Part shown: positions 18,665-26,287 of the stretch, piece by piece
How positions within the stretch are numbered: position 1 is the stretch's first letter
How the letters are laid out: each line of letters starts with the position of its first letter
NCBI GenBank assembly: GCA_024686035.1
Contig: JAIBDW010000011.1
Coordinates: 1 to 36,797 of the forward strand
DNA length: 36,797 nt
Origin: Oceanospirillaceae bacterium
GTDB taxonomy: Bacteria; Pseudomonadota; Gammaproteobacteria; Pseudomonadales; Balneatricaceae
Direction: 5' to 3'
Position numbers and translations under genes: made by a program
The notes under the pieces: model-generated
The model's database searches: none
What the model was told of the DNA's origin: nothing
Seen by the model: the letters and a program-made list of their open reading frames with translations, nothing else

Positions 18665-18670
18665 TATAAT
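18665..18670 (+). promoter_or_regulatory. Likely -10 element of the ettA promoter
   Basis: A perfect TATAAT lies 36 nt before the ettA ATG, in the context CAGGGTATAATAG. No convincing -35 is seen at 16-18 nt spacing, so this rests on the -10 alone and its position. Confidence 0.4.
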
Positions 18671-18705
18671 AGTGGGATATTTTTTTGAATTGATCAGGAA
18701 ATCAC

Positions 18706-20364
18706 ATGGCTCAGTTTGTGTATACGATGAATCGGGTTGGAAAAGTAGTTCCTCCCAAACGTGAAATTTTAAAAGACATCTCCTTGTCCTTTTTCCCGGG
18801 CGCCAAAATTGGTGTGCTGGGCCTAAATGGCTCTGGTAAATCTAGCTTGTTGAGGATCATGGCAGGTGTTGATACAGAATATAACGGTGAAGCACGCCCT
18901 CAACCTGGTATCAATGTAGGTTACTTAGAGCAAGAACCTAAGCTGGACGATTCTAAAACTGTGCGTGAAGTGGTTGAGGAAGGTGTTGCTGAAGCTAAAA
19001 ATGCCTTAACGGCATTAGATGCCGTGTATTCTGCTTATGCTGAACCTGATGCAGATTTTGATGCATTAGCGGCCCAGCAAGCTAAGCTAGAGGACATTAT
19101 ACAAGCCAGTGACGCCCACAACTTAGAGCGCACGCTAGAAGTGGCTGCTGAAGCATTGCGTTTGCCAAGCTGGGATGAAAACGTAGCGCATTTATCTGGC
19201 GGTGAGCGTCGCCGTGTGGCTTTGTGCCGCTTGCTATTGAATAAGCCAGATATGTTGTTACTAGATGAGCCTACTAACCATTTGGATGCTGAATCTGTGG
19301 CTTGGTTAGAACGTTTTCTAGTGGATTACAATGGCACGGTCGTAGCTATTACCCACGATCGTTATTTTCTTGATAATGCAGCCGGTTGGATTCTTGAATT
19401 AGACCGCGGTCATGGTATCCCATACGAAGGTAATTATTCGTCTTGGTTAGAGCAAAAAGAAGCGCGTTTGGTGCAAGAAGGCCGTCAACAAGCCTCGCAC
19501 GAAAAAGCGGTGAAGTCCGAATTGGATTGGGTGCGCAGTAATGCAAAAGGTCGCCAGGCTAAATCGAAAGCACGTCTAGCTCGATTTGAAGAATTAAGCT
19601 CCCGCGAGTTCCAAGAAAGAAATGAAACCTCCGAAATTTACATTCCACCAGGGCCACGTTTAGGTGACAAAGTGATTAACGTGCAGGGCGTCAGCAAAGC
19701 CTTTGGCGATAAAATGTTAGTGGAAAATTTGGAATTTAGCATGCCCCAAGGTGCTATTGTGGGTGTGGTAGGTGGCAACGGTGCAGGTAAATCCACCTTG
19801 TTCAAAATGCTTACAGGCGCAGAACAGCCAGACTCAGGCAGCATCGAAATAGGCGACACGGTTGAATTGGCTCATGTGGATCAAACCCGTGCCTTAGATG
19901 GCACCAAAACGGTTTGGGAAGAGCTTTCAGACGGGCAAGACATTATCACTGTAGGCAGTTATCAGGTGCCGTCAAGAGCCTATGCAGGCCGTTTTAACTT
20001 TAAAGGTAATGATCAGCAAAAGTTTGTTAAAGACTTGTCAGGGGGTGAGCGTAACCGCTTACATCTAGCCAAGCTGCTTAAGCAAGGCGGCAACGTATTG
20101 TTATTAGACGAGCCGACCAATGACCTAGACGTTGAAACCTTACGAGCACTAGAGGAAGCTTTACTGGCGTTTCCAGGCGCAGCTATTGTTATTTCCCATG
20201 ATCGGTGGTTCTTAGACCGAGTGTGTACTCACACACTTGCTTATGAGGGCGATTCTAAGGCGGTCTTCTTTGAAGGTAACTACACAGAGTATGCTGAAGA
20301 TTATAGGGCTCGCACGGGTAAAGATCACCAACCTACGCGAGTAAAGTATAAGAAATTGGCTTAA
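18706..20364 (+). CDS. ettA: Energy-dependent translational throttle protein EttA (ABC-F)
   Basis: This 552-residue ABC-F ATPase has two nucleotide-binding domains and no membrane segments. The first has Walker A GLNGSGKSS, LSGGERRRVAL and LLLDEPTNHLD; the second has GGNGAGKST, LSGGERNRLHLAKLL and LLLDEPTNDLD. Between them is the basic linker RSNAKGRQAKSKARLARFEEL, with the arm insertion (NALTALDAVYSAYAEPD) in domain 1. In E. coli EttA binds the ribosomal E site and gates the first peptide bond according to ATP/ADP. AGGAAATCAC precedes the ATG. It ends 3 nt before a bidirectional hairpin terminator shared with convergent mscS. Confidence 0.96.
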   Translation: MAQFVYTMNRVGKVVPPKREILKDISLSFFPGAKIGVLGLNGSGKSSLLRIMAGVDTEYNGEARPQPGINVGYLEQEPKLDDSKTVREVVEEGVAEAKNALTALDAVYSAYAEPDADFDALAAQQAKLEDIIQASDAHNLERTLEVAAEALRLPSWDENVAHLSGGERRRVALCRLLLNKPDMLLLDEPTNHLDAESVAWLERFLVDYNGTVVAITHDRYFLDNAAGWILELDRGHGIPYEGNYSSWLEQKEARLVQEGRQQASHEKAVKSELDWVRSNAKGRQAKSKARLARFEELSSREFQERNETSEIYIPPGPRLGDKVINVQGVSKAFGDKMLVENLEFSMPQGAIVGVVGGNGAGKSTLFKMLTGAEQPDSGSIEIGDTVELAHVDQTRALDGTKTVWEELSDGQDIITVGSYQVPSRAYAGRFNFKGNDQQKFVKDLSGGERNRLHLAKLLKQGGNVLLLDEPTNDLDVETLRALEEALLAFPGAAIVISHDRWFLDRVCTHTLAYEGDSKAVFFEGNYTEYAEDYRARTGKDHQPTRVKYKKLA

Positions 20365-20367
20365 GCC

Positions 20368-20406
20368 TTTTAGACACACTGCCTAGCGTAAGCCGTGTGT
20401 CTAAAA
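20368..20406. terminator. Bidirectional rho-independent terminator between ettA and mscS
   Basis: TTTTAGACACAC (20368-20379) pairs perfectly with GTGTGTCTAAAA (20395-20406) around a 15-nt loop. The A/T ends supply a short U tract for transcripts in either direction. It sits exactly between the convergent stops of ettA and mscS. Confidence 0.75.
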
Positions 20407-20413
20407 CGTAGGT

Positions 20414-21235
20414 TTAGTCCTTTGTCACTTGATGTATGTGAATGTCTTGTTGTGGGTATGGGATGGAAATGCCATGTTCATCAAATGAGACTTTTATTTG
20501 ACCAATAAGGTGCCACCTTACTATCCAGTAGTCGGCCGTATTCACCCATGGACGAACGATAAAGTTTACACTGTTATCTGCCAGTTCTGCCACGGCAACG
20601 GTGGGCTCTGGGGTCACTAAAATACGCTGATCAGCGCGGATGCATTGCAGTAATAATGCTTCAACTTTTTGTAAATCATCACTGTATCCAACGCCAATAA
20701 TAAGGTCGATACGCCGTGTTTCTTTAGCGGAAGCATTAATGATCACGCCGCCATAGATCTGACTATTTGGTACTGTGATTTCACGATTGTCGCCGGTTCT
20801 CATTTGGCTAGTAAAAATGCCAATTTTTTCTACGACGCCGCCTACTCCAGCGGCTTCGACATAATCACCGATAGTGAACGGTTTAAATAAAATAAGCATG
20901 ACGCCAGAGGCAACATTACTAAGTGTGTCTTTTAACGCTAAGCCAATCGCTAAGCCTGCAGCGGCAAAAACCGTAAGCAATACAGCAGTATCGAAACCCA
21001 AAAAATCCAGCGCAATCATCAGTGCCACAAAACTCAGTGCCAACCGAGTAATGGTCACTATAAAGTACTGTAAAGGGTCGTTAATGCTGCGTGATAATAG
21101 GAGACGTTTCACCAAATTAGCGATTAAGCCTGCAACACAAAAGCCAATAAAGAAAATTATGGTTGCCAAGGATAGGTTAATTAAGCCATCTAAGGCCATT
21201 TCTAGCCAATCATTAGTCAATGCAAAGTCCATCAT
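20414..21235 (-). CDS. mscS: Small-conductance mechanosensitive channel (MscS family)
   Basis: This short MscS channel has about 273 residues. Helices TM1 and TM2 are followed by the pore helix TM3, with AAAGLAIGLALKDTLSNVASGVM carrying the Gly/Ala ridge. The cytosolic beta domain begins FKPFTIGDYVEAAGVGGVVEKIGIF, and the C-terminal segment ends ISIPYPQQDIHIHQV. It opens under membrane tension to release solutes during hypo-osmotic shock. I place the start at the Met of MMDFALTN (21235) because GGAG lies 9 nt before it; the upstream ATG at 21250 has no good ribosome site. It follows proC by about 95 nt and may share its transcript. Confidence 0.92.
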   Translation of the reverse strand: MMDFALTNDWLEMALDGLINLSLATIIFFIGFCVAGLIANLVKRLLLSRSINDPLQYFIVTITRLALSFVALMIALDFLGFDTAVLLTVFAAAGLAIGLALKDTLSNVASGVMLILFKPFTIGDYVEAAGVGGVVEKIGIFTSQMRTGDNREITVPNSQIYGGVIINASAKETRRIDLIIGVGYSDDLQKVEALLLQCIRADQRILVTPEPTVAVAELADNSVNFIVRPWVNTADYWIVRWHLIGQIKVSFDEHGISIPYPQQDIHIHQVTKD

Positions 21236-21329
21236 CGATGGCTGCTCCATTAAGGATAATAAACCTTGTGATTTAACGCCTTTATTAGCACTATCGCAAG
21301 TAGTTTGTGATGGATTCTATAGAACAATG

Positions 21330-22157
21330 CTACGCTTTAAATAACTGCGCCAACTCTTTAGAACGTTGATATGCAGCCGACATGGCTTGGCTACAAAGTG
21401 CACTAAAGCCACCTGCATTAAAGGTATTCAAGGCTTGTTCGGTAGTACCTTTGGGCGAGGTGACTGCAATTCTTAATTGAGAGGGTGTTTGGTCACTTTG
21501 TTGGGCCATTTGAGCAGCGCCAAGGGCCGTTTGGAGCACTAATTCTTGAGCCACTTGCTTGCTTAACCCAAGCTTTTGTGCACCTGCAACCATAGCCTCC
21601 ATCATCAAAAAGTAATAAGCAGGGCCGCTGCCAGACACTGCAGTAACAGCGTCAATATGTTCTTCTGATTCCACCCATAACGTTAAACCTACAGATTGCA
21701 TAATAGCAGTGGCTGTGTCTTTTTGCGTTGCACTAACATTGTCGGTGGCAAATAGTCCAGCAGCTCCATACCCTACCAGTGAAGGGGTATTGGGCATGCA
21801 GCGCACAATAGGCATTTTTTCACCAAGCCATGTTTCTATACTACTTGCTAAAATACCCGCAGCTACAGAAACGATAAGATGCTTGGATCCGTCTATTGCT
21901 GGGGCAATGCTTTTTACTAAATCCCCCATCACCGCAGGCTTTACGCCTAAAACGACCACGTCTGCCTGTTTACACAGGGCTAAGTTGTCTGTGCTGGTTT
22001 GAATGCCTGTTTGTGCGGCTAGTATGTCCATTTTGGCTTGGGTGCGGCCACTAGCGCAGATTTTTTCTTGCGGGTAACCTGCAGCGAGCATCCCTTTGAG
22101 GATAGCTTGAGCCATGTTACCAGCGCCAATAAATGCAATGTGAGGGGTGTGAAGCAT
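21330..22157 (-). CDS. proC: Pyrroline-5-carboxylate reductase
   Basis: The enzyme has about 275 residues and reduces 1-pyrroline-5-carboxylate to proline with NAD(P)H. The N-terminal Rossmann motif is IAFIGAGNMAQAILKGML, followed by VVLGVKPAVM and RCMPNTPSLVGYGA. The dimerisation domain carries AVSGSGPAYYFLMMEAM and SPKGTTEQAL. The start at 22157 is chosen over 22175 because CAGGAA lies about 7 nt before that ATG and the shorter product begins just before the Rossmann strand, as in relatives. It follows yggS on the same strand, a conserved pair. Confidence 0.95.
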   Translation of the reverse strand: MLHTPHIAFIGAGNMAQAILKGMLAAGYPQEKICASGRTQAKMDILAAQTGIQTSTDNLALCKQADVVVLGVKPAVMGDLVKSIAPAIDGSKHLIVSVAAGILASSIETWLGEKMPIVRCMPNTPSLVGYGAAGLFATDNVSATQKDTATAIMQSVGLTLWVESEEHIDAVTAVSGSGPAYYFLMMEAMVAGAQKLGLSKQVAQELVLQTALGAAQMAQQSDQTPSQLRIAVTSPKGTTEQALNTFNAGGFSALCSQAMSAAYQRSKELAQLFKA

Positions 22158-22223
22158 AATGTATTCCTGGTGCATGTTAAATGTAAATTCTTGATCTAAA
22201 GCGAGGGGCTAAACGCTTAAGGC

Positions 22224-22937
22224 TTAAGGGCTAGAAGTGCTGCGTGCGCCAAATATATCTGTGCCAATACGAACAATACTTGAGCCGCAAGCAATAGCGT
22301 AGCCAAGGTCGCCTGACATGCCCATAGATAAGTGTGTAATTAATGGATATGTCTGTTTAAGGCGGTCTCGTGCCGCAGCCATTTGAGTGAAAGCTGCTCG
22401 CTGCATGTGTTCAGTTTGGCCCGCAGCAGGGATGCACATCAAACCGCATAACAATAAGTTAGGCAGTTGTGATACTTGTGCTACGAGATCTTCTAGCTGC
22501 GCTAGAGCCACACCACTTTTATTCACTTCGTTACTGATATTAACTTGTATAAGCACCTTTAAAGGAGGTAGATGAGGGGGCCTATGTTGATTAAGCAGCA
22601 AGGCAACCTTGTGCCGGTCTAGAGTGTGAACCCAGTCAAATTTACTGGTTATGGTCTTGGCCTTTTTGCTTTGAATAGTTCCAATAAAATGCCACCCTAT
22701 ATCTTCAACAGTACAGTGTTCAATCTTTTCCAAGGCATCTTGAAGATAGTTTTCCCCAAAATGGCGCTGCCCTTGGTCATAGGCGGCCATTACATCACTT
22801 AAAGGTTTGGTTTTGCTGACAGCTAAGAGCATGACTTCATCAGTGGTTCTAGCAGAAGCTTGGCAGGCTTCTTGAATTCGCTTGTGAGTCTGCATTAATG
22901 CAACAGTAATGGCTTGTTGGTTCGTAGGTGGGGGCAT
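22224..22937 (-). CDS. yggS: YggS-family pyridoxal-phosphate homeostasis protein (PLPHP)
   Basis: This roughly 237-residue TIM-barrel protein binds PLP without known catalysis and maintains vitamin B6 and amino acid balance. The PLP lysine is in LLAVSKTKP (K42 from this start). Also present are RHFGENYLQDALEKIEH, WHFIGTIQSKKAK, LIQVNISNEVNKSGV, LSMGMSGDLGYAIACGSSIVRIGTDIFG. The start is uncertain: ATG 22937 fits the family N-terminus, while the track uses TTG 22961; neither has a clear ribosome site. It precedes proC and diverges from the ABC transporter genes. Confidence 0.93.
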   Translation of the reverse strand: MPPPTNQQAITVALMQTHKRIQEACQASARTTDEVMLLAVSKTKPLSDVMAAYDQGQRHFGENYLQDALEKIEHCTVEDIGWHFIGTIQSKKAKTITSKFDWVHTLDRHKVALLLNQHRPPHLPPLKVLIQVNISNEVNKSGVALAQLEDLVAQVSQLPNLLLCGLMCIPAAGQTEHMQRAAFTQMAAARDRLKQTYPLITHLSMGMSGDLGYAIACGSSIVRIGTDIFGARSTSSP

Positions 22938-23017
22938 AAGCAAGCCAATAAAAGGCGACAAGTGAACGATAGTGCCATGGTAACAATTCTAGCAGGGCTC
23001 TCATAGTGCGTTATAAA

Positions 23018-23063
23018 AGCCAAAACTTTTGGCTGATAGACTTAAACTTAACACGATGCGACT
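23018..23063. promoter_or_regulatory. Candidate ArgR-type operator plus a 17-bp palindrome upstream of aotP
   Basis: On the minus strand, reading from 23063, AGTCGC-N8-AAGTTTA is followed with no gap by AGTCTA-N8-AAGTTTT, a tandem repeat with exact 21-nt period. The first half differs by one defined base from the TGTCGC-N8-AA half-site described for Pseudomonas ArgR. Overlapping the second half is AGCCAAAACTTTTGGCT (23018-23034), a perfect 17-bp palindrome. A weak promoter-like pair, TTGAGC (23091) and CATAAT (23112), lies downstream, placing the sites where an activator could act. Patterns are seen directly; binding is inferred. Confidence 0.5.
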
Positions 23064-23165
23064 TAGTTCAATACCTATGGAATGAATTGCTTGAGCTTGG
23101 CGGTGTTAGATCATAATATGGGCCACAAGATTAACTATGAAAATAGCCCTACAGCATTTGGATCC

Positions 23166-23933
23166 ATGATGACCTTAGCCCTATCTATTACAGATTTACA
23201 CAAAAGTTTTAATGAAAATGAAGTGATCAAAGGCATGTCTCTTGAAGCTAATCAAGGTGACGTGATTTCTTTGATCGGTGCGAGTGGGTCTGGTAAAAGC
23301 ACGTTTTTGCGGTGCATTAATTTGTTAGAGACGCCCAACAGTGGTGAAGTGCGGGTAGACGGTGAGTTAATTGCAATGAAGACTGACAGCAAAGGCCATC
23401 GTATGCCTGCTGACCAAAAGCAAGTCGATCGAATTCGCACGAAATTAGGCATGGTATTCCAAACTTTCAACCTTTGGAGTCATATGACTATTTTACAAAA
23501 TATAATGGAAGCCCCAATACATGTTTTAGGGCAAAGTAAATCTGAAGCGCATGAAAAGGCGATGAAGCTATTGGACAAAGTGGGTATTGCTGATAAAGCG
23601 CATCAATATCCAGATCACCTGTCTGGCGGACAACAGCAACGAGCAGCTATAGCACGTGCATTAGCCATGGACCCAGAAGTGATGCTGTTTGATGAGCCTA
23701 CATCTGCCTTAGACCCAGAGTTAGTTGGAGAGGTGCTTAAGGTGATGCGCCAGTTAGCAGATGAGGGTCGTACTATGATTGTGGTGACCCATGAAATGAG
23801 TTTTGCGCGAGAAGTATCATCTAAAGTGGTATTTCTCCATCAAGGACTAATTGAAGAGCAAGGTACACCAGAAGAGGTGTTTCAAAACCCAAAATCAGAA
23901 CGATGCCGCAAATTTTTGGCGTCGAGCTATTAA
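23166..23933 (+). CDS. aotP: Basic amino acid ABC transporter ATP-binding protein (AotP/HisP type)
   Basis: This ABC ATPase of about 255 residues has Walker [10 protein letters not shown], the Q-loop segment [12 protein letters not shown], signature [15 protein letters not shown], Walker [13 protein letters not shown] and switch His in [16 protein letters not shown] and [11 protein letters not shown] are characteristic of HisP and Pseudomonas AotP, which energise histidine or arginine/ornithine uptake. The start at 23166 gives [15 protein letters not shown] and matches relatives; the track's start at 23082 would add 28 unrelated residues. It is the first of four transporter genes in the order ATPase, binding protein, two permeases, different from the Pseudomonas aotJQMOP order. 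Confidence 0.9.
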   Translation: MMTLALSITDLHKSFNENEVIKGMSLEANQGDVISLIGASGSGKSTFLRCINLLETPNSGEVRVDGELIAMKTDSKGHRMPADQKQVDRIRTKLGMVFQTFNLWSHMTILQNIMEAPIHVLGQSKSEAHEKAMKLLDKVGIADKAHQYPDHLSGGQQQRAAIARALAMDPEVMLFDEPTSALDPELVGEVLKVMRQLADEGRTMIVVTHEMSFAREVSSKVVFLHQGLIEEQGTPEEVFQNPKSERCRKFLASSY

Positions 23934-23988
23934 CCAGTCGCCTTTTTTGGGCTTACTAAAACTACAATAACTCAATGATGAGGTTCTT

Positions 23989-24744
23989 ATGAATAAATTA
24001 CTTGCTGCGGCCCTAGCTGTAGGTGCGCTAACAATGTCTTTAGGAGCGGTTGCTTCTGACAAAGTTTTAATGGGTACCGAAGGTGCCTATCCTCCATTTA
24101 ACTATTATGACAATGACAATAACTTAATCGGTTTTGACATTGATGTAGGTAATGCCATTTGTGTTGCGATGAAAGCAGATTGTGAATGGGTCACCTCTGA
24201 CTGGGATGGCATTATCCCAGCGCTACTAGCTAAAAAGTTCGACACAATTATAGCATCTATGTCTATTACGCAAGAACGTATGCAAAAGATCGACTTCACA
24301 AATAAATACTACAACACACCTAGCCGTTTCGTGCGTGCTGCTGGTTCTAGTACGCAAGCCACTTCGGGCATGGTTGTCGGTGTACAAAGCTCTACGATTC
24401 AAGAAAACTACCTGCGTGGAGAGTTTGGCGATACTTTATCGGTTCGTACTTACGGCACCCAAGAAGAAGCCAACCTAGACTTTGCTTCTGGCCGTGTAGA
24501 TTTGTTGTTTGTAGACGTGATCGTGGGTGACGAAATGATGAAAGGCGCCAACATAGAAGGCGAATTTTTTGGCCCCGATATCTCAGATCCTAAGTACTTT
24601 GGTGCAGGAGTTGGCATTGGTGTGCGCAAAGAAGACATGCAATTGCGTGACAAGATGAATCAAGCTATTGATCAGATCATTGCTGATGGCACCTATGATG
24701 CTATTAGCAACAAGTGGTTTGGTTTTAGTGTGTATGGTGGCTAA
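23989..24744 (+). CDS. aotJ: Periplasmic basic amino acid-binding protein (AotJ/HisJ/ArgT type)
   Basis: This 251-residue solute-binding protein of the SBP_bac_3 family has a Sec signal peptide ([23 protein letters not shown], cleaved near residue 22). The mature part starts with [29 protein letters not shown], the ligand-contact region of lysine/arginine/ornithine- and histidine-binding proteins. Later motifs are [23 protein letters not shown] and [10 protein letters not shown]. An arginine or ornithine ligand is plausible given the ArgR-like sites upstream, but histidine or lysine cannot be excluded. GAGG precedes the ATG. Two tandem hairpins follow it, before the permease genes. Confidence 0.9.
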   Translation: MNKLLAAALAVGALTMSLGAVASDKVLMGTEGAYPPFNYYDNDNNLIGFDIDVGNAICVAMKADCEWVTSDWDGIIPALLAKKFDTIIASMSITQERMQKIDFTNKYYNTPSRFVRAAGSSTQATSGMVVGVQSSTIQENYLRGEFGDTLSVRTYGTQEEANLDFASGRVDLLFVDVIVGDEMMKGANIEGEFFGPDISDPKYFGAGVGIGVRKEDMQLRDKMNQAIDQIIADGTYDAISNKWFGFSVYGG

Positions 24745-24754
24745 TCCAGCCACC
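24736..24754 (+). repeat. Small hairpin across the aotJ stop codon
   Basis: GGTGGCT-AATCC-AGCCACC is a perfect 7-bp stem with a 5-nt loop and includes the TAA of aotJ. With the terminator-like hairpin just downstream it may protect the aotJ mRNA 3' end from exonucleases. Confidence 0.5.
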
Positions 24755-24756
24755 GG

Positions 24757-24794
24757 AAAGGGCGGCTTAGGTTAGCTTAGGCCGCCTTTTTTTT
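24757..24794 (+). terminator. Intra-operon terminator/attenuator between aotJ and aotQ
   Basis: AAAGGGCGGC and GCCGCCTTTT form a GC-rich stem (six G-C pairs extended by A-U pairs) with a 14-nt loop, followed by eight T residues. This is a textbook intrinsic terminator. Since permease genes on the same strand start 20 nt later, it probably lets only part of transcription through, giving more binding protein than permease. Confidence 0.82.
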
Positions 24795-24814
24795 AACTAT
24801 TAGGCAGTGTTTTT

Positions 24815-25501
24815 ATGTTAGATTTGCATGGCTACGGCTGGCTTTTATTTGACGGTTTACAATTGACCATCGCAGTAGGTCTGTGTGCGATGTTGGTTGC
24901 TGTATTATTAGGTTTATTAGGCAGCTGGGGCAAATTGACCAGCAATCGGTGGGCCAATTTCGCCGCTAACACCTACACCACTATTATTCGCGGTGTGCCT
25001 GAACTAATTCTTTTATTGTTGGTGTACTTTGGTATGCCAACATTGATTCAATCCATCGCGACGAGCATGGGGTATGACATACGTGTTGATGTAAATCCGT
25101 TTATTGCAGGCACTATAACCATAGGGTTTATCTACGGTGCATTTTCTACAGAAGTTTTGCGGGGGGCCTTTCAAGCCATCCCTAAAGGCCAATCTGAAGC
25201 CGCTAGAGCCATTGGCATGTCGCGTTTGCAGGTGTTTCAGCGTATTTTATTACCCCAAGCCTTGCGCTTTGCTTTACCTGGCTTAGGTAATGTTTGGATG
25301 GTGTTGATTAAAGCGACGTCCCTCATCTCGATCATTCAGTTAGACGAACTGATGCGTAAAACTAAAATTGCCTCCAATGCGACCCATGAACCTTTCACCT
25401 TTTACTTATTAGCATCGTTTATCTATCTAGGTATTACTTTAGTGTCAATGATGGTACAAAAACAGGCTGAAACTTGGGCTAACAAGGGGGTGGCACGCTA
25501 A
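24815..25501 (+). CDS. aotQ: Basic amino acid ABC transporter permease (AotQ/HisQ type)
   Basis: This 228-residue inner-membrane permease has about five helices of the His/Glu/Gln/Arg family. The N-terminus LLFDGLQLTIAVGLCAMLV and TTIIRGVPELILLLLVYFG are typical. The cytoplasmic EAA loop, EAARAIGMSRLQVFQRILLPQALR, contacts the ATPase. It pairs with the next gene to form the heterodimeric channel. Its stop codon overlaps the ATG of the next permease (TAATG). No strong ribosome site precedes its own ATG. Confidence 0.92.
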   Translation: MLDLHGYGWLLFDGLQLTIAVGLCAMLVAVLLGLLGSWGKLTSNRWANFAANTYTTIIRGVPELILLLLVYFGMPTLIQSIATSMGYDIRVDVNPFIAGTITIGFIYGAFSTEVLRGAFQAIPKGQSEAARAIGMSRLQVFQRILLPQALRFALPGLGNVWMVLIKATSLISIIQLDELMRKTKIASNATHEPFTFYLLASFIYLGITLVSMMVQKQAETWANKGVAR

Positions 25502-26208
25502 TGGATTTCTCGATTGTATGGCAGTATTTTCCGATGTTATTGGAAGGAGCATGGGTCACATTATGGATCACAGTGGTTAGCTTGCTGATCGGTTTGGGTC
25601 TAGCCATCCCCTTGTCTGTTGCTCGATTATCTAAAAATCGTTTTGTTTCATCCCCGGCCTACCTGTTTGTTTTGTACTTTCGCGGGACACCTTTGTTAGT
25701 GCAAATATTTTTGATCTATTATGGCAGTGGTCAATTTAGGCATGAACTCTCAGACCTAGGATTATGGGGTTTTTTCCGTGATCCATGGTTCTGTGGCATT
25801 TTAGCTTTAGTGTTAAACACTACAGCTTATTCTGCTGAAATTTTTCGTGGTGCAATTAGCGCTGTTCCTCGTAACGACATCGAAGCCGGTCGAGCGTGTG
25901 GTATGTCAGGATTATTATTATTTCGGCGTATTACTATGCCAAAGGCATTTCGTATCGGTTTGCCAGCTTACGGTAATGAAGTCATTTTTTTATTACAGGC
26001 AACATCACTAGTATCTACTATTACCATTTTGGACTTAACCGGCATCTCTCGCCAGCTAATCTCTAAAACCTTTGCTGTATATGAGTTTTATCTCACTGCA
26101 GCAGCTATGTATTTAGTAATGACGTATCTACTGGTTTACATTTTTCGTGTGTGGGAGAAGCGGATGAATGGGCACTTGAAAGAACGACTCACCAGTAAAA
26201 CTAGCTAA
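25501..26208 (+). CDS. aotM: Basic amino acid ABC transporter permease (AotM/HisM type)
   Basis: This second 235-residue permease has LLEGAWVTLWITVVSLLIG at the start, YLFVLYFRGTPLLVQIFLIYYG and the EAA loop IEAGRACGMSGLLLFRRITMPKAFR. It forms the transmembrane channel with the preceding protein. It begins inside the stop codon of aotQ, implying translational coupling. No aotO-like hydrolase gene follows, unlike the Pseudomonas aot operon. Confidence 0.92.
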   Translation: MDFSIVWQYFPMLLEGAWVTLWITVVSLLIGLGLAIPLSVARLSKNRFVSSPAYLFVLYFRGTPLLVQIFLIYYGSGQFRHELSDLGLWGFFRDPWFCGILALVLNTTAYSAEIFRGAISAVPRNDIEAGRACGMSGLLLFRRITMPKAFRIGLPAYGNEVIFLLQATSLVSTITILDLTGISRQLISKTFAVYEFYLTAAAMYLVMTYLLVYIFRVWEKRMNGHLKERLTSKTS

Positions 26209-26234
26209 TCAACAACCCAGGGTTTGGTTGCATT

Positions 26235-26265
26235 TATCTCCTTAGGCTAATCGCTTAAGGAGATA
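26235..26265. terminator. Perfect 10-bp hairpin between aotM and the HTH-receiver gene
   Basis: TATCTCCTTA (26235-26244) and TAAGGAGATA (26256-26265) pair perfectly around an 11-nt loop. It lies between convergent genes, where a bidirectional terminator is expected, but no T run follows on either strand, so termination efficiency is doubtful. The TAAGGAG arm resembles an anti-Shine-Dalgarno partner, but no gene starts there. Confidence 0.45.
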
Positions 26266-26287
26266 GAGCTTCATAGATGTCATGGGG

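Noticed and set aside
18539-18705. FMN riboswitch upstream of ribA
   Set aside because: The region is too short and lacks the conserved FMN-element segments; only a small hairpin is present.
20874-21344. 156-residue plus-strand ORF opposite mscS
   Set aside because: Antisense to conserved mscS coding sequence; biased Lys/Ala/Ser composition is typical of shadow frames.
26235-26265. Reading the 10-bp hairpin as a strong intrinsic terminator
   Set aside because: The stem is perfect but no U tract follows in either direction, so it is kept only as a low-confidence entry.
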